Source: a virus. From it: 64,000 bases of DNA. Of the stretch, positions 7,614 to 14,888 are shown piece after piece. The translations under genes were made by a program, and so were the position numbers. Below the pieces are notes generated by a model that was not told the origin of the DNA, searched no databases, and saw only the letters and a program-made list of their open reading frames with translations. Numbering within the stretch: position 1 is the stretch's first letter; each line of letters begins with the position of its first letter. Location: IMG/VR virus record IMGVR_UViG_3300033141_001125, positions 1 through 64,000 of that record; one strand, written 5' to 3'.

Positions 7614-8849
7614 TTACTCAAAAACCTCATCGTTCATTGCATCAAAATAATGTTCATCGCTTCCCCACGGAATAAATACCATATATGGCAATTCATATGT
7701 TGGATCAAGTGTAACACCAAGCTCGCCGTCATCATCTGTATAACCCGTCCAAGAAAAAACCCGCATGCTTGTAAGTCCCCATTTAATCAAGCCGCTGTCA
7801 TATCCAACTGCAAGAATCTGTTTATAATTCAATTTACCAGCAGGGAGCTTGTACTTTTTGCGCAATGCAAAACTGCCTGTAAAAACATAATCTCTCATTC
7901 CTGTATAATTGCCATCAGGCAAGCGATACATCATAAAATCTAAGTAGTCTTGTACAGTAAACGGTGAATCAGGATTGTATTTTTCATCACGGCAGAAATT
8001 CACTAATCCTTGATTTGTTGGAAAACACTTATCATAGGTATCATAATACGGCTTGAAAAAATCACTATGTCCCTCAAATCCTGGCTGAAAAACTTCTAAT
8101 CCATACTCTTGAGCTAAATTTATTGCACGTAGCACAGACATGCGATCTGCTCCACGTAACAAACTCTTCCCCCTTGACTTTGCGCGTGTAATAAGATCAT
8201 CACCAAGTGTCTCAACTTCACGCACGGTCATTCTTTGTACCTGCTGGCTTGACAAGTGCATTTGATCAATCCATACACCAGACACGCCAACTTGAGCAAA
8301 TAATTCAATCAATGGTTCTGGATCGGGCAACCACTCAGAAACAAGCGGATTGATTGCCGCCACAACTTTATGACCCATGTCAGTCAGTGTTTTAACTGTT
8401 GCCAATCGTTCTAACGGAGGTGGCGCGCCAGGAGAAATTTTCTTTGCTATAAATTCATCTAGCATTTCGATGGTAATATACCATACTGCCGATTTCAAAA
8501 AGTCCAGCGCATCTAACATGCCTGGCCCGGTCTTTGTCTCAAAAGACAACGGGATACCCAAATCTGTCATTGTTTTAATCAACGGCAATGTATATTGATA
8601 GGTTGACTTTGCAAATGGGTCACAGCGGTTTGATAACACAACCGGATAGCCCTCTTTTAGCAATTCAGCAGTTAAAGTTGTGCGATTCTGATAATCCGCT
8701 AATAGGTTCATGGCTTTGGAAAGTTCAATCTTTCCATTTCTTTGGTTGAGCTTTGCAAAACAATATACGCAGCCGTGCGAACAAGAACCATAAGAAAATT
8801 CAAGCGGCACTGGAAAATGCAAAAACTCTCCATAATAAGGTACAATCAT
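7614..8849 (-). CDS. Radical SAM enzyme (spore photoproduct lyase-like)
   Basis: A 411-residue protein with the 4Fe-4S cluster motif C-x3-C-x2-C at C23, C27 and C30 (GSCSHGCVYC), the signature of radical SAM enzymes that cleave S-adenosylmethionine to a 5'-deoxyadenosyl radical. The following barrel part has SNRCDPF, FETKTG and ITIEMLDE strands similar to the SplB group. It starts exactly where the upstream ParB-like gene ends (ATGA-type overlap), so the two are probably co-translated. Substrate unknown; DNA or nucleotide modification or repair is plausible given the neighbours. Confidence 0.85.
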   Translation of the reverse strand: MIVPYYGEFLHFPVPLEFSYGSCSHGCVYCFAKLNQRNGKIELSKAMNLLADYQNRTTLTAELLKEGYPVVLSNRCDPFAKSTYQYTLPLIKTMTDLGIPLSFETKTGPGMLDALDFLKSAVWYITIEMLDEFIAKKISPGAPPPLERLATVKTLTDMGHKVVAAINPLVSEWLPDPEPLIELFAQVGVSGVWIDQMHLSSQQVQRMTVREVETLGDDLITRAKSRGKSLLRGADRMSVLRAINLAQEYGLEVFQPGFEGHSDFFKPYYDTYDKCFPTNQGLVNFCRDEKYNPDSPFTVQDYLDFMMYRLPDGNYTGMRDYVFTGSFALRKKYKLPAGKLNYKQILAVGYDSGLIKWGLTSMRVFSWTGYTDDDGELGVTLDPTYELPYMVFIPWGSDEHYFDAMNDEVFE

Positions 8850-9571
8850 TATTTCACTCCATCAAAGGGTTCTGAATATAAATCCAACAAATACAAAAAC
8901 GCTTTCAGGTCATCTTTAATTCCATTATGATTTTTGAATTCGCGCCATTTTTCATTCTGTTCACCAGTAAGAACAATTGGAACGACGTGCCTTCTTGCAA
9001 GAGATGTTGAGGGCTGTTTATCACCACCAGAAGAAACAGGAGGATTTGCTTCTTCCCGGTCGCCCTCAACATCACTTTCTTGCTGACCCTGAGCGCTATA
9101 AATATCTTGTTCTTGACTAGCAAAAGCCGCCAGTGGTGCATCAAACGTTTCTCGATATTCAATATCAAATGAATTTGCTAATTCGCCCTCATTGAACATA
9201 TCTAGCAATGCAACGCCTTGACGCTCGACCTCTTGAACCATCTCCGCGTCCCACTCTAGGCCAACTTCACTTGAGCGATTATCAATAATTTCATAAAAAC
9301 GTGCTTTTTCTCCATCTTCGCCAGCACCGTCAATATCAAGATCGTCAAATTGCAATACTACAAGTTCATCTGGGCTGGCGGCAACAATTTTCAATGGGAT
9401 ACCAGCATCTTTTGCCGCCGCCACAGTTTTATTTCCAGCAATGATCACACCGTCTTTATCCGCCACGACAGAACGCCTTGCTCCAACTTCTGCAATGGAC
9501 TTTGTGAGCATATACTTTCCGCGATCAGTGCCTTTATTAGTATTAAAAGGATTTAAGGTTACATCGGACAT
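8849..9571 (-). CDS. ParB-like nuclease-domain protein
   Basis: Start chosen at the ATG reading MSDVTLNPFNTNKG with GGAG six bases upstream. Residues 1-110 carry a ParB/sulfiredoxin-like fold: the VADKDGVIIAGNKTVAAAKDAG segment corresponds to the G-x-x-R/K box region. The middle is acidic and low complexity, and the C-terminus is helical. Related phage proteins often accompany DNA modification or radical SAM genes, and here the gene overlaps the radical SAM gene. Catalytic activity is not demonstrated. Confidence 0.75.
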   Translation of the reverse strand: MSDVTLNPFNTNKGTDRGKYMLTKSIAEVGARRSVVADKDGVIIAGNKTVAAAKDAGIPLKIVAASPDELVVLQFDDLDIDGAGEDGEKARFYEIIDNRSSEVGLEWDAEMVQEVERQGVALLDMFNEGELANSFDIEYRETFDAPLAAFASQEQDIYSAQGQQESDVEGDREEANPPVSSGGDKQPSTSLARRHVVPIVLTGEQNEKWREFKNHNGIKDDLKAFLYLLDLYSEPFDGVK

Positions 9572-9696
9572 CCACAACTCCAATAGTAAATCGCAGGAAC
9601 AAACCACACTATCAAATAGAGTGTTGTTCCTGCGACTACTAAAATTTTTCTGATCATATAAACATTATATGGTCTTTTTGTTGTTATGTCAAGAGG

Positions 9697-10032
9697 CTAC
9701 TTTCTCTCCGTTCCTCTAAGAACAATTCTCTTAAAATATACACCCGTTCCCCAGCGGCATCGTTTCGCACCCAGCCGTTGCATCTCAGTTGAAAAGCTCC
9801 TCTTGGTAACTGGATAATAACCCTTTTGATCACACCATTGAACATAGGCATTATATAACATCGCAAATGGAATCTTATAATTATCGTAAGTTATGCGACA
9901 TCGCTCAACAAAAAATTCTCCGGCCTGAGTAAACGAAAAGCCAGAAATTAAGATATCGAAAATTCTTTGCTGATCAACTTCTGGATATTCAAACTTGATC
10001 ATCTGAGCGATTATGTCCGCCATTCTGTGCAT
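9697..10032 (-). CDS. Stand-alone winged-helix protein resembling the C-terminus of D5/P4-type primases
   Basis: A 111-residue protein with GAGGAGTG upstream. The block LYNAYVQWCDQKGYYPVT followed by KRSFSTEMQRLGAKR resembles the C-terminal winged-helix domain of D5/P4-family primase-helicases. The window's own helicase (22.05-23.74 kb) carries the same kind of block (YAHYKDWCSERNYRP). As a free domain it may be a DNA-binding accessory to the replication complex or a regulator. It is transcribed from the repeat-rich region on its upstream side. Confidence 0.6.
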   Translation of the reverse strand: MHRMADIIAQMIKFEYPEVDQQRIFDILISGFSFTQAGEFFVERCRITYDNYKIPFAMLYNAYVQWCDQKGYYPVTKRSFSTEMQRLGAKRCRWGTGVYFKRIVLRGTERK

Positions 10033-10051
10033 TTTTTCACTCCTCTTATTT

Positions 10052-10164
10052 TAGTGTATGATTGGTGTATTACTATCTCTCTTTTATTTATACATGAAAA
10101 ATAAAATAAAATAAATAATATAGAGAAGGTAAAGTGGAGCGCATCATACACCAATAGTACACTA
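10052..10164. repeat. Repeat region copy 1: 19-bp inverted motif pair flanking an AT-rich tract
   Basis: Positions 10146-10164 read ATACACCAATAGTACACTA, and 10052-10070 on the opposite strand read ATACACCAATCATACACTA (17 of 19 identical, inverted). Between them lies an AAATA-rich tract (10083-10115). The tract and the right-hand motif recur on the same strand at 33.74-33.83 kb. Likely protein-binding sites for replication, partition or regulation. Confidence 0.7.
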
Positions 10165-10185
10165 TGAAAACACCGAAAAATCACT

Positions 10186-10312
10186 TTTTTGCAATATTTT
10201 ATTCAAGATACACTGTAAAAGTAATTAAAATATTGCAAAAAGTATACAATATTTGAGAATAGTTCGCGTCTCTGCAATATCATATTCTTATGCAATAATA
10301 TTGTATTTCATC
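10186..10312. other. AT-rich non-coding region with TGCAATAT inverted repeats
   Basis: Positions 10186-10201 (TTTTTGCAATATTTTA) and 10226-10241 form a perfect 16-bp inverted repeat with a 24-base spacer. Further GCAATAT or ACAATATT copies, some inverted, follow to about 10312. With 10052-10164 this fills the 362-base gap between two minus-strand genes, and no ORF is seen. It could be a replication origin, a centromere-like site or an operator cluster. Confidence 0.55.
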
Positions 10313-10394
10313 AAGAAATGTTTATTTGAGCAGGTCAAGATTTAATGTATGACTTTTGATGCTCTGCAATTTGAATGTAATGATAAACTTAACA

Positions 10395-11039
10395 TTATTT
10401 TGCGGTTGGTTCATAGTCAGATATAGCAAATAATAAGCCGCGCCAGTTAGAAAAAGTCGTTTGAAAATTCATTACAAGCACAGCGTCTTTATTATCTAAT
10501 GTCCATCGATTATACATACTGCTAACTGGCTCATCGCCACTAAAGGCATAAAATTTTCCATCGTATTCTCCAACAGCAAAGCGGGCATCTGGCATTTCAT
10601 TCAATACATCGCGCCAGGTTAGTTCAAGTATACCGTAACTAAAAAACGGCACATCAAGCCAATCTTTTTCTATGTAACTAATTTTACTTACACGTTTTGA
10701 CATCCAGTGAGTAGGATTATAATCAGTATAAATCCCAGAGATACACCCAATACGCCAGTCTTTTTTTGTATGCTTGACCTGTGATTCTAGCCAACGGACA
10801 TACTCTAAAATCTCATTTTGAATAAAGGCAAATTCTTCACGTAGTCCGCATGCGTATTCGCTATAATATCCATTGTTAGCACTATAATTTGCTGCGTCAC
10901 CAGCAATCATAACAAGTACATCAAGCTTTGTCTCAATATCAAATTTGCCCTTATTGTCTGTCGGCTCCTCATCAATTTCTTGCAACTGCGTTATAGTATG
11001 TTGCAATAGCTTTATAACTTCGCTGGTTTTATTATCCAC
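10395..11039 (-). CDS. Hypothetical protein (214 aa, GTG start)
   Basis: Start placed at GTG because GGAGG lies seven bases upstream. The longer in-frame ORF reaching 11234 would overlap the preceding basic-protein gene almost entirely. The N-terminal 120 residues are helical and acidic (TQLQEIDEEPTDN, EEFAFIQNEILEYVRWLE). The C-terminal part is beta-rich and aromatic (WRIGCISGIYTDYNP). No family is recognised. Confidence 0.6.
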   Translation of the reverse strand: MDNKTSEVIKLLQHTITQLQEIDEEPTDNKGKFDIETKLDVLVMIAGDAANYSANNGYYSEYACGLREEFAFIQNEILEYVRWLESQVKHTKKDWRIGCISGIYTDYNPTHWMSKRVSKISYIEKDWLDVPFFSYGILELTWRDVLNEMPDARFAVGEYDGKFYAFSGDEPVSSMYNRWTLDNKDAVLVMNFQTTFSNWRGLLFAISDYEPTAK

Positions 11040-11277
11040 GTGTAATCCTCCGTGCTTTCTTGGCCTGTTTGCGTTTGGCCTGCCGCTTCTTTTTAGCATC
11101 AATTTCAGGCTTTTTAGCTGAATTATGATCAACCCCACGTGCATCTCTAGCGGTTTTGCGCCGTCTCTGGCGGTTAATCTTGCCAGTAACTTGAAGAATT
11201 TTGTAAGCCGTTTTTGGCTCTTCGTCATTCGCATTTGCTTCTTTGAATAGATTTTGTAATAGTTTTTGTAAAAGCAT
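11032..11277 (-). CDS. Small highly basic hypothetical protein (81 aa)
   Basis: ATG with AAAAGGAATA upstream. After a short helical N-terminus the protein becomes extremely K/R rich (RQRRRKTARDARG and KKKRQAKRKQAKKARR), as expected for a nucleic-acid-binding or nucleoid-type protein. It overlaps the next gene's GTG by eight bases. Confidence 0.55.
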   Translation of the reverse strand: MLLQKLLQNLFKEANANDEEPKTAYKILQVTGKINRQRRRKTARDARGVDHNSAKKPEIDAKKKRQAKRKQAKKARRITRG

Positions 11278-11360
11278 TATTTATTCCTTTTGCAATTTCA
11301 TAATCCGCTTGCATGGCTGGTAAGGCAACAAGCAGATAAGTTCTTATTTATGCGGTTCTA

Positions 11361-11465
11361 TTATTCAACTTTAATGTTGACCGGCATCTCCTCAAATATA
11401 TATTCGAACTGCCAAGGAATTCTTGACAGTTCATGCCAATGAATATGTGCTGTTATAACAAACAT
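11361..11465 (-). CDS. Possible small protein (34 aa) in an otherwise empty 260-base gap
   Basis: ATG with AAGGAAT just upstream. The product (MFVITAHIHWHELSR...) ends after an acidic stretch. Nothing else is seen between 11278 and 11538. It may be a short real gene or chance. Confidence 0.35.
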   Translation of the reverse strand: MFVITAHIHWHELSRIPWQFEYIFEEMPVNIKVE

Positions 11466-11538
11466 TATTCCTTAATACACTCTCAGACGCTAAGCGAAAG
11501 AAACGCATTAGCTATTTGTGTGTTGGTTATTGTGCGCA

Positions 11539-11931
11539 TTACTTCGATAGCTCTGCGCGCAATGTTGTAATTGATGCAAAAAATAAATCAAGAACTTGTT
11601 TTTTAGCATCTAATAATTGCTCTTTTAATTCTTGTGGGGTCATCGCATGAATAACATTGCCATAGTTTCGCTCATCCATAAGGTCTACTAGCGCGCCACA
11701 TTCACACATATATACGTCGCCCAGTGGCATAAAATCAACACACATAATTGACTTATCCGCACCGTGATCACATCGTGCTTGGAGAATGGTTTCCCACTCC
11801 ATAACCGCATTTTCCTCTTTATCGTGCTGTTGTCCTGTTGCTCCGCAGCTTCCGCAATGCACACAGAACATCTTGCCCTGATAAGTTTTCTTGATTTCAG
11901 CCTTGTTTTTGCCACAAAACATACATTTCAT
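11539..11931 (-). CDS. Lar-like zinc-binding protein
   Basis: Start chosen at the ATG reading MKCMFCGKNKAEI with GGGAGGTGA eight bases upstream. Residues 3-45 have CxxC ... CxxCxxC spacing followed by NAVMEWE, the pattern of Lar-type restriction-alleviation zinc fingers (which often read CPFCG ... A...WN). A second pair (MCECGAL) follows near residue 83, then a helical tail. Lar of Rac prophage relieves type I restriction; whether this one does is unknown, as most phage members are of unproven role. Confidence 0.6.
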   Translation of the reverse strand: MKCMFCGKNKAEIKKTYQGKMFCVHCGSCGATGQQHDKEENAVMEWETILQARCDHGADKSIMCVDFMPLGDVYMCECGALVDLMDERNYGNVIHAMTPQELKEQLLDAKKQVLDLFFASITTLRAELSK

Positions 11932-11932
11932 A

Positions 11933-12133
11933 TTAACATTCACCTCCCAGCATTTTAACCACGTCATTTCCAATGGCATCACTAATCACGGACGCGCTAA
12001 AATGTTTATTTCGGTTCTCTTTCTTGTCGGCAGTTACATAAAGCTCGCCGCGATAAATCTCATCAATGGTATATGTTCCATCTGCGCATTGCGTTCCATA
12101 AACCTTGAATCTTTGTCCAACTTTGAAATCCAT
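11933..12133 (-). CDS. Hypothetical protein (66 aa)
   Basis: Small beta-rich protein (MDFKVGQRFKVYG, then GTYTIDEIYRGELYVT), with the look of a small OB- or SH3-like barrel. GAGG lies upstream of ATG. It is one base from the Lar-like gene, so probably in the same transcript. Confidence 0.55.
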   Translation of the reverse strand: MDFKVGQRFKVYGTQCADGTYTIDEIYRGELYVTADKKENRNKHFSASVISDAIGNDVVKMLGGEC

Positions 12134-12283
12134 TGCAGCCTCACTTTATATTATTTTGCAGCATTTCCAGTTACTTCACTGCCCGTAGCTGCTCGCGGTC
12201 ATTTCCGCACGTCCGAGGGTTTTATGTGGGTCGGGGTCACAGCGATTGTTTTTTTATAGAGAAACATCTGCTTAAAACTCTTG

Positions 12284-12408
12284 TTCGGTGGCCGGGATTC
12301 GAACCCGGTATTGATGATTCTTTTATCTCAAATTGGAGACCGCCTATCATCAGGGATACGTTGCCTTGCGTGTCCATTAAGCCACCACTGGCTCCACGCC
12401 GCCACCGA
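12284..12408 (-). tRNA. tRNA-like element A (atypical, 125 nt)
   Basis: A 7-bp acceptor stem (TCGGTGG with CCACCGA) is followed exactly as in a tRNA by a perfect T arm (CCGGG-TTCGAAT-CCCGG, 12292-12308) and discriminator A. The core is far from normal: a GCGTG/CACGC stem with an inner AGCCA/TGGCT hairpin where a D arm should be, then a long arm (TGATGAT...ATCATCA with an inner TCTC/GAGA). I could not fit a canonical 5-bp, 7-base-loop anticodon arm. It could be a decayed tRNA, a tRNA with an unusual insertion, or a tRNA mimic. Confidence 0.45.
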
Positions 12409-12554
12409 ATTAAACTTAATATTAACAATATTCCAACATATATTATTTTTTTAGCGGGCACAAACCAGATCAAAGAATTATGCCTTAAATCCAGTCTGTG
12501 TGTTGTGATAATTTGACGTTTAGCATCCAGTGAATGAAATACCTGGTAATCGTA

Positions 12555-12571
12555 GCGGGTAACAAGCCCGC
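12555..12571 (-). other. Hairpin resembling an anticodon arm, plus empty flanks
   Basis: Minus-strand GCGGG-CTTGTTA-CCCGC is a 5-bp stem with a 7-base loop, with T at loop position 2 and TGT at the anticodon place. No matching acceptor or T arm was found around it, so it is not called a tRNA. The remainder of 12134-13017 outside the two tRNA-like elements holds no convincing gene. Confidence 0.3.
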
Positions 12572-12751
12572 ATTTCTACCACAACTCCCAAGCTGTTTCT
12601 TAGTCCTCCAAAGTAATCAGGTGTATATTAGTTTTAGATTATCCAAGCTCTTGTTCCTGATCATTATGTATGGAATCAAAAGCACAATTTATTCTGGACT
12701 TATCGCCATTATGGGCTTATTGCCATATATTTCAAGTAAAATTTGATGCTA

Positions 12752-12855
12752 TTCAACGGATAGGAGTTGAACCTATATACAACACCGTCTTCTAAACAAG
12801 ACGCTTGCAAGTAACGTGGTGCTTTGCCGCAATTTAGTTTTTAAGCTACCGTTGA
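12752..12855 (-). tRNA. tRNA-like element B (atypical, 104 nt)
   Basis: A perfect 7-bp acceptor (TCAACGG with CCGTTGA) is followed by TA and a GCTT/AAGC D-like stem. The T arm is ATAGG-TTCAACT-CCTAT (12760-12776), directly against the acceptor, with discriminator A. Between D arm and T arm are 44 bases, too many for a class I tRNA. They hold a CGTCTT/AAGACG hairpin with a 6-base loop and a weaker ACGTT/AGCGT stem whose loop lacks T33. No confident anticodon can be given. Confidence 0.45.
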
Positions 12856-13017
12856 TCCTGTCAGCCATGCTGTCGCCCATTATCCATCTTGCCGTCTAGT
12901 TTCACGGTCTCAATTTCTCGTTACCGTATACCTGTTTTATAAGGGGTGGTATTCCGCCTTAATGCGGTCATTTTATCGAGTCAGCCGTAGCCAAGTCACG
13001 TACAAAATAGATATAAA

Positions 13018-13179
13018 TCACGCATCCTGAATTGGATGAGGGCCGTTTTCATATAGCCAATTGATTACCGCTTCAATGCCTTGCTCATACGACGCCTCGG
13101 GATACTGCGTTCCTTCTAATTCTGCAAGTTGCGCTTCGAACAAACAATCCTCAATTTCTTGCTGCGTTTTGTCAGTCAT
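13018..13179 (-). CDS. Small acidic hypothetical protein (53 aa)
   Basis: A strong ribosome binding site (AAGGAGGTTAAA) directly precedes ATG. The product starts MTDKTQQEIEDCLFEAQLAEL and is acidic and helical. It is below usual length cut-offs but convincing by its translation signal. About 130 bases upstream of it (13180-13308) are non-coding leader. Confidence 0.65.
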   Translation of the reverse strand: MTDKTQQEIEDCLFEAQLAELEGTQYPEASYEQGIEAVINWLYENGPHPIQDA

Positions 13180-13308
13180 TTTAACCTCCTTGTAGTTTGT
13201 GTGCTAGTTACGGAGTCTAGCATTGCCTGTTAACAATCGGTTTCGGTTTCAAGCCAACTATTTATATAGTACTCCAAACGCCCATAAACTCAACTAACAA
13301 ATGTCATT

Positions 13309-13791
13309 TTATTTACGGTTAACGTTCATGGGCATAATCACAGCGATGTAGTTATCGCCGTCCGTGCCATTATCAAGATTGAAGTCTTTAATCACAACTG
13401 GCTTATGATCACCCCTTAGCTCGATCAAAATATGCTCACAAGGCATACTGGCAGCGTCAAGCAAAAATTGACGATTAAGCACAACGTATTCCACAATTTC
13501 ACTTGTGGGAATACACTTTTCTATGTCAGGAAAGTTGCCATGAATCTCTTCTTCACTATAGTCCTTCGGAGTTTCATTGAGTGGTTTGCCCTCATTGAGT
13601 TTAACCACTCTCTCAACGCCATGCCATTTTTTATTGACAAGATGTGCCCGCCATCCATCAGCACCTTGTAATTGCCCTGCTGTGAAATTTATGCCCGTCA
13701 ATATTTTATGACTATATTTATCATCGTCTCCATACAATGCTTTTTGAAGCCATTGCCATTCCAAAGATTGTTGTTTGTCTACGGGTTTCAT
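13309..13791 (-). CDS. Possible sliding-clamp-like (DnaN-type) single-domain protein
   Basis: A 160-residue protein with AAGGAG upstream. Its C-terminus (PVVIKDF ... NYIAVIMPMNVNRK) resembles the final strand of bacterial beta clamps, which end Y-x-x-x-x-M-P-M-R. The N-terminal part (GINFTAGQLQGADGWRAHLV) resembles the segment where clamps read A-S/T-D-x-H-R-L. Full clamps have three such domains in about 370 residues, so this would be a reduced form or a decoy. The call is tentative. Confidence 0.4.
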   Translation of the reverse strand: MKPVDKQQSLEWQWLQKALYGDDDKYSHKILTGINFTAGQLQGADGWRAHLVNKKWHGVERVVKLNEGKPLNETPKDYSEEEIHGNFPDIEKCIPTSEIVEYVVLNRQFLLDAASMPCEHILIELRGDHKPVVIKDFNLDNGTDGDNYIAVIMPMNVNRK

Positions 13792-13817
13792 AGCACTCCT
13801 TTTTGCTTAGAATCAAT

Positions 13818-13854
13818 TTTAAGCTATTTCTAGCTCAAATGCCTATCACGGCAT
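13818..13854 (-). promoter_or_regulatory. Two leader hairpins before the clamp-like gene
   Basis: A 9-bp stem with a GAAA tetraloop (13818-13839) abuts a 5-bp stem ATGCC/GGCAT (13839-13854). Both lie in the leader of the clamp-like gene, 27-63 bases before its ATG. Confidence 0.45.
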
Positions 13855-13863
13855 CTTTTGATA

Positions 13864-13897
13864 TTAAAAATCACTTCCAGAGTGATCTGGGAGTGAT
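13864..13897 (-). terminator. Rho-independent terminator
   Basis: On the minus strand ATCACTCCCAGA-TCAC-TCTGGAAGTGAT forms an 11-bp stem with one mismatch, followed by TTTTTAAT, eleven bases past the stop of the ParB-HTH gene. Confidence 0.75.
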
Positions 13898-13907
13898 AGA
13901 AACGACA

Positions 13908-14609
13908 CTAGAAGATCATGGCCCCACCTGTATAGGCTTGCGGCGCTGCCATAAGCACCTTGTTGCTCCCATCGTAATTTTGGCCGATGGTGCAATACGG
14001 AGAATTTTCACTTGTCGGCATAGCATGCCTCAATACTTCTTGTGCTGTTTTATAATCAAACACATAAAGATGATGACGTTTTGACAGCTTTTTGATTTCT
14101 GGCTGTGATAGCTCTACAATCTCAAGATGGCTATATACAGCGTCAGATTCTTCTAGGGCTGTGTCATCGTCATAATACTCAAGAATCTCAGGATTAAGGC
14201 CGGATGCTTTATACATCACCTGGACAGCGAATGCTTTTCCAAGCTCAACACACTCTAAAACCTTTGCTATTTCATCATTTGACTTTGCAAAAGCCCTGGA
14301 AAACTCTCTGAAAAGTTTCTTGCCAGGAAGATCGTCCAAGTCAAAAAATCCAATGATTTGGCTTTGTTTCTCTGTATCTAAACCGATCATCCCCTTTGCA
14401 ATGTACAATGGCAAAACACCATCAGCAATCAAATGTTGCACGTCATCAGTGAGTTGCAACAATTTAACTCTGCTGCTTACCAATTTTGCCGTCATATTTA
14501 ATTGCCGTGCAAGTTCTGCATAGCTAATTCCTTGATCATCAATGCACTTTTTGAGTGCATTTGCCTGCTCAATCTGATTCATATTTTTCATATCTAATTG
14601 TGACATCAT
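13908..14609 (-). CDS. ParB-type helix-turn-helix protein
   Basis: Start chosen at the ATG after AAAGGAGTTATT. Residues about 10-70 match the ParB/KorB central HTH: NQIEQANALKKCID, ISYAELARQLNMTAKLVSSRVKLL, and DDVQHLIADGVLPLYIAKGM. The usual N-terminal ParB CTPase/nuclease part is absent. The C-terminal half is acidic and unrelated to known dimer domains. It could bind a partition or regulatory site, or control the early genes. It has its own leader hairpins and terminator. Confidence 0.7.
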   Translation of the reverse strand: MMSQLDMKNMNQIEQANALKKCIDDQGISYAELARQLNMTAKLVSSRVKLLQLTDDVQHLIADGVLPLYIAKGMIGLDTEKQSQIIGFFDLDDLPGKKLFREFSRAFAKSNDEIAKVLECVELGKAFAVQVMYKASGLNPEILEYYDDDTALEESDAVYSHLEIVELSQPEIKKLSKRHHLYVFDYKTAQEVLRHAMPTSENSPYCTIGQNYDGSNKVLMAAPQAYTGGAMIF

Positions 14610-14651
14610 AATAACTCCTTTGATTAGGGTTTTAAGGCTTTTGGCCTTTCG

Positions 14652-14679
14652 AGAACACATAAACCATGTTATGTGTTCT
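14652..14679 (-). promoter_or_regulatory. Leader hairpin (11-bp perfect stem)
   Basis: AGAACACATAA pairs with TTATGTGTTCT around a 6-base loop, and is followed by a smaller AGGC-CAAAA-GCCT hairpin. Both precede the ParB-HTH gene and follow the stop at 14686. No T-run, so attenuation or RNA stability is more likely than termination. Confidence 0.5.
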
Positions 14680-14685
14680 GAAATG

Positions 14686-14883
14686 TCAAAAGTTAACTTT
14701 GCCTTGTGCATCCACATACACATCAATTATTTCATCGTCTTCATAATATTTCAATGCTTCTAAAACTGATCTCTTATCAAGTTTAACGTGCATTACAAAA
14801 TTGCCTTTTACATGCACATCCCCCCATACACTACATCGACCCTTTAGAACGTTCACCAAAACAGATTTGACCATGCCCTGCAT
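14686..14883 (-). CDS. Hypothetical protein (65 aa)
   Basis: ATG with GGGGGGAT upstream. The product is beta-rich at first (KSVLVNVLKGRCSVWG) and ends with an acidic helix (LDKRSVLEALKYYEDDEIID). No family is recognised. Part of the 13.9-15.6 kb early-type operon. Confidence 0.55.
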   Translation of the reverse strand: MQGMVKSVLVNVLKGRCSVWGDVHVKGNFVMHVKLDKRSVLEALKYYEDDEIIDVYVDAQGKVNF

Positions 14884-14888
14884 AATTT

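Noticed and set aside
10083-10115. AAATA tract as a CRISPR-like or satellite repeat
   Set aside because: No spacer structure and only simple AT-rich runs. Interpreted instead as part of a shared non-coding element.
11040-11234. Upstream extension of the 10395-11039 gene
   Set aside because: It lies entirely across the basic 81-residue gene. A GTG with perfect GGAGG spacing at 11039 is preferable.
12133-12516. Plus-strand 127-residue ORF containing RWPGFEPG, and minus-strand ORF containing IPGSNPGH
   Set aside because: These peptides are classic translations of a tRNA T arm and acceptor, so both are artefacts of tRNA-like element A.
12840-12895. 31-residue minus-strand ORF beginning MADRINGSLKT
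   Set aside because: It runs through tRNA-like element B, lacks a clear ribosome binding site and shows no protein-like composition.
13818-13839. Minus-strand GAGCTAGAAATAGC matches the repeat:anti-repeat hairpin of the well-known Cas9 guide scaffold
   Set aside because: Only 14 bases, explained by a simple GAAA-tetraloop stem in a leader. No cas gene, CRISPR repeats or tracr-like terminator lie nearby.
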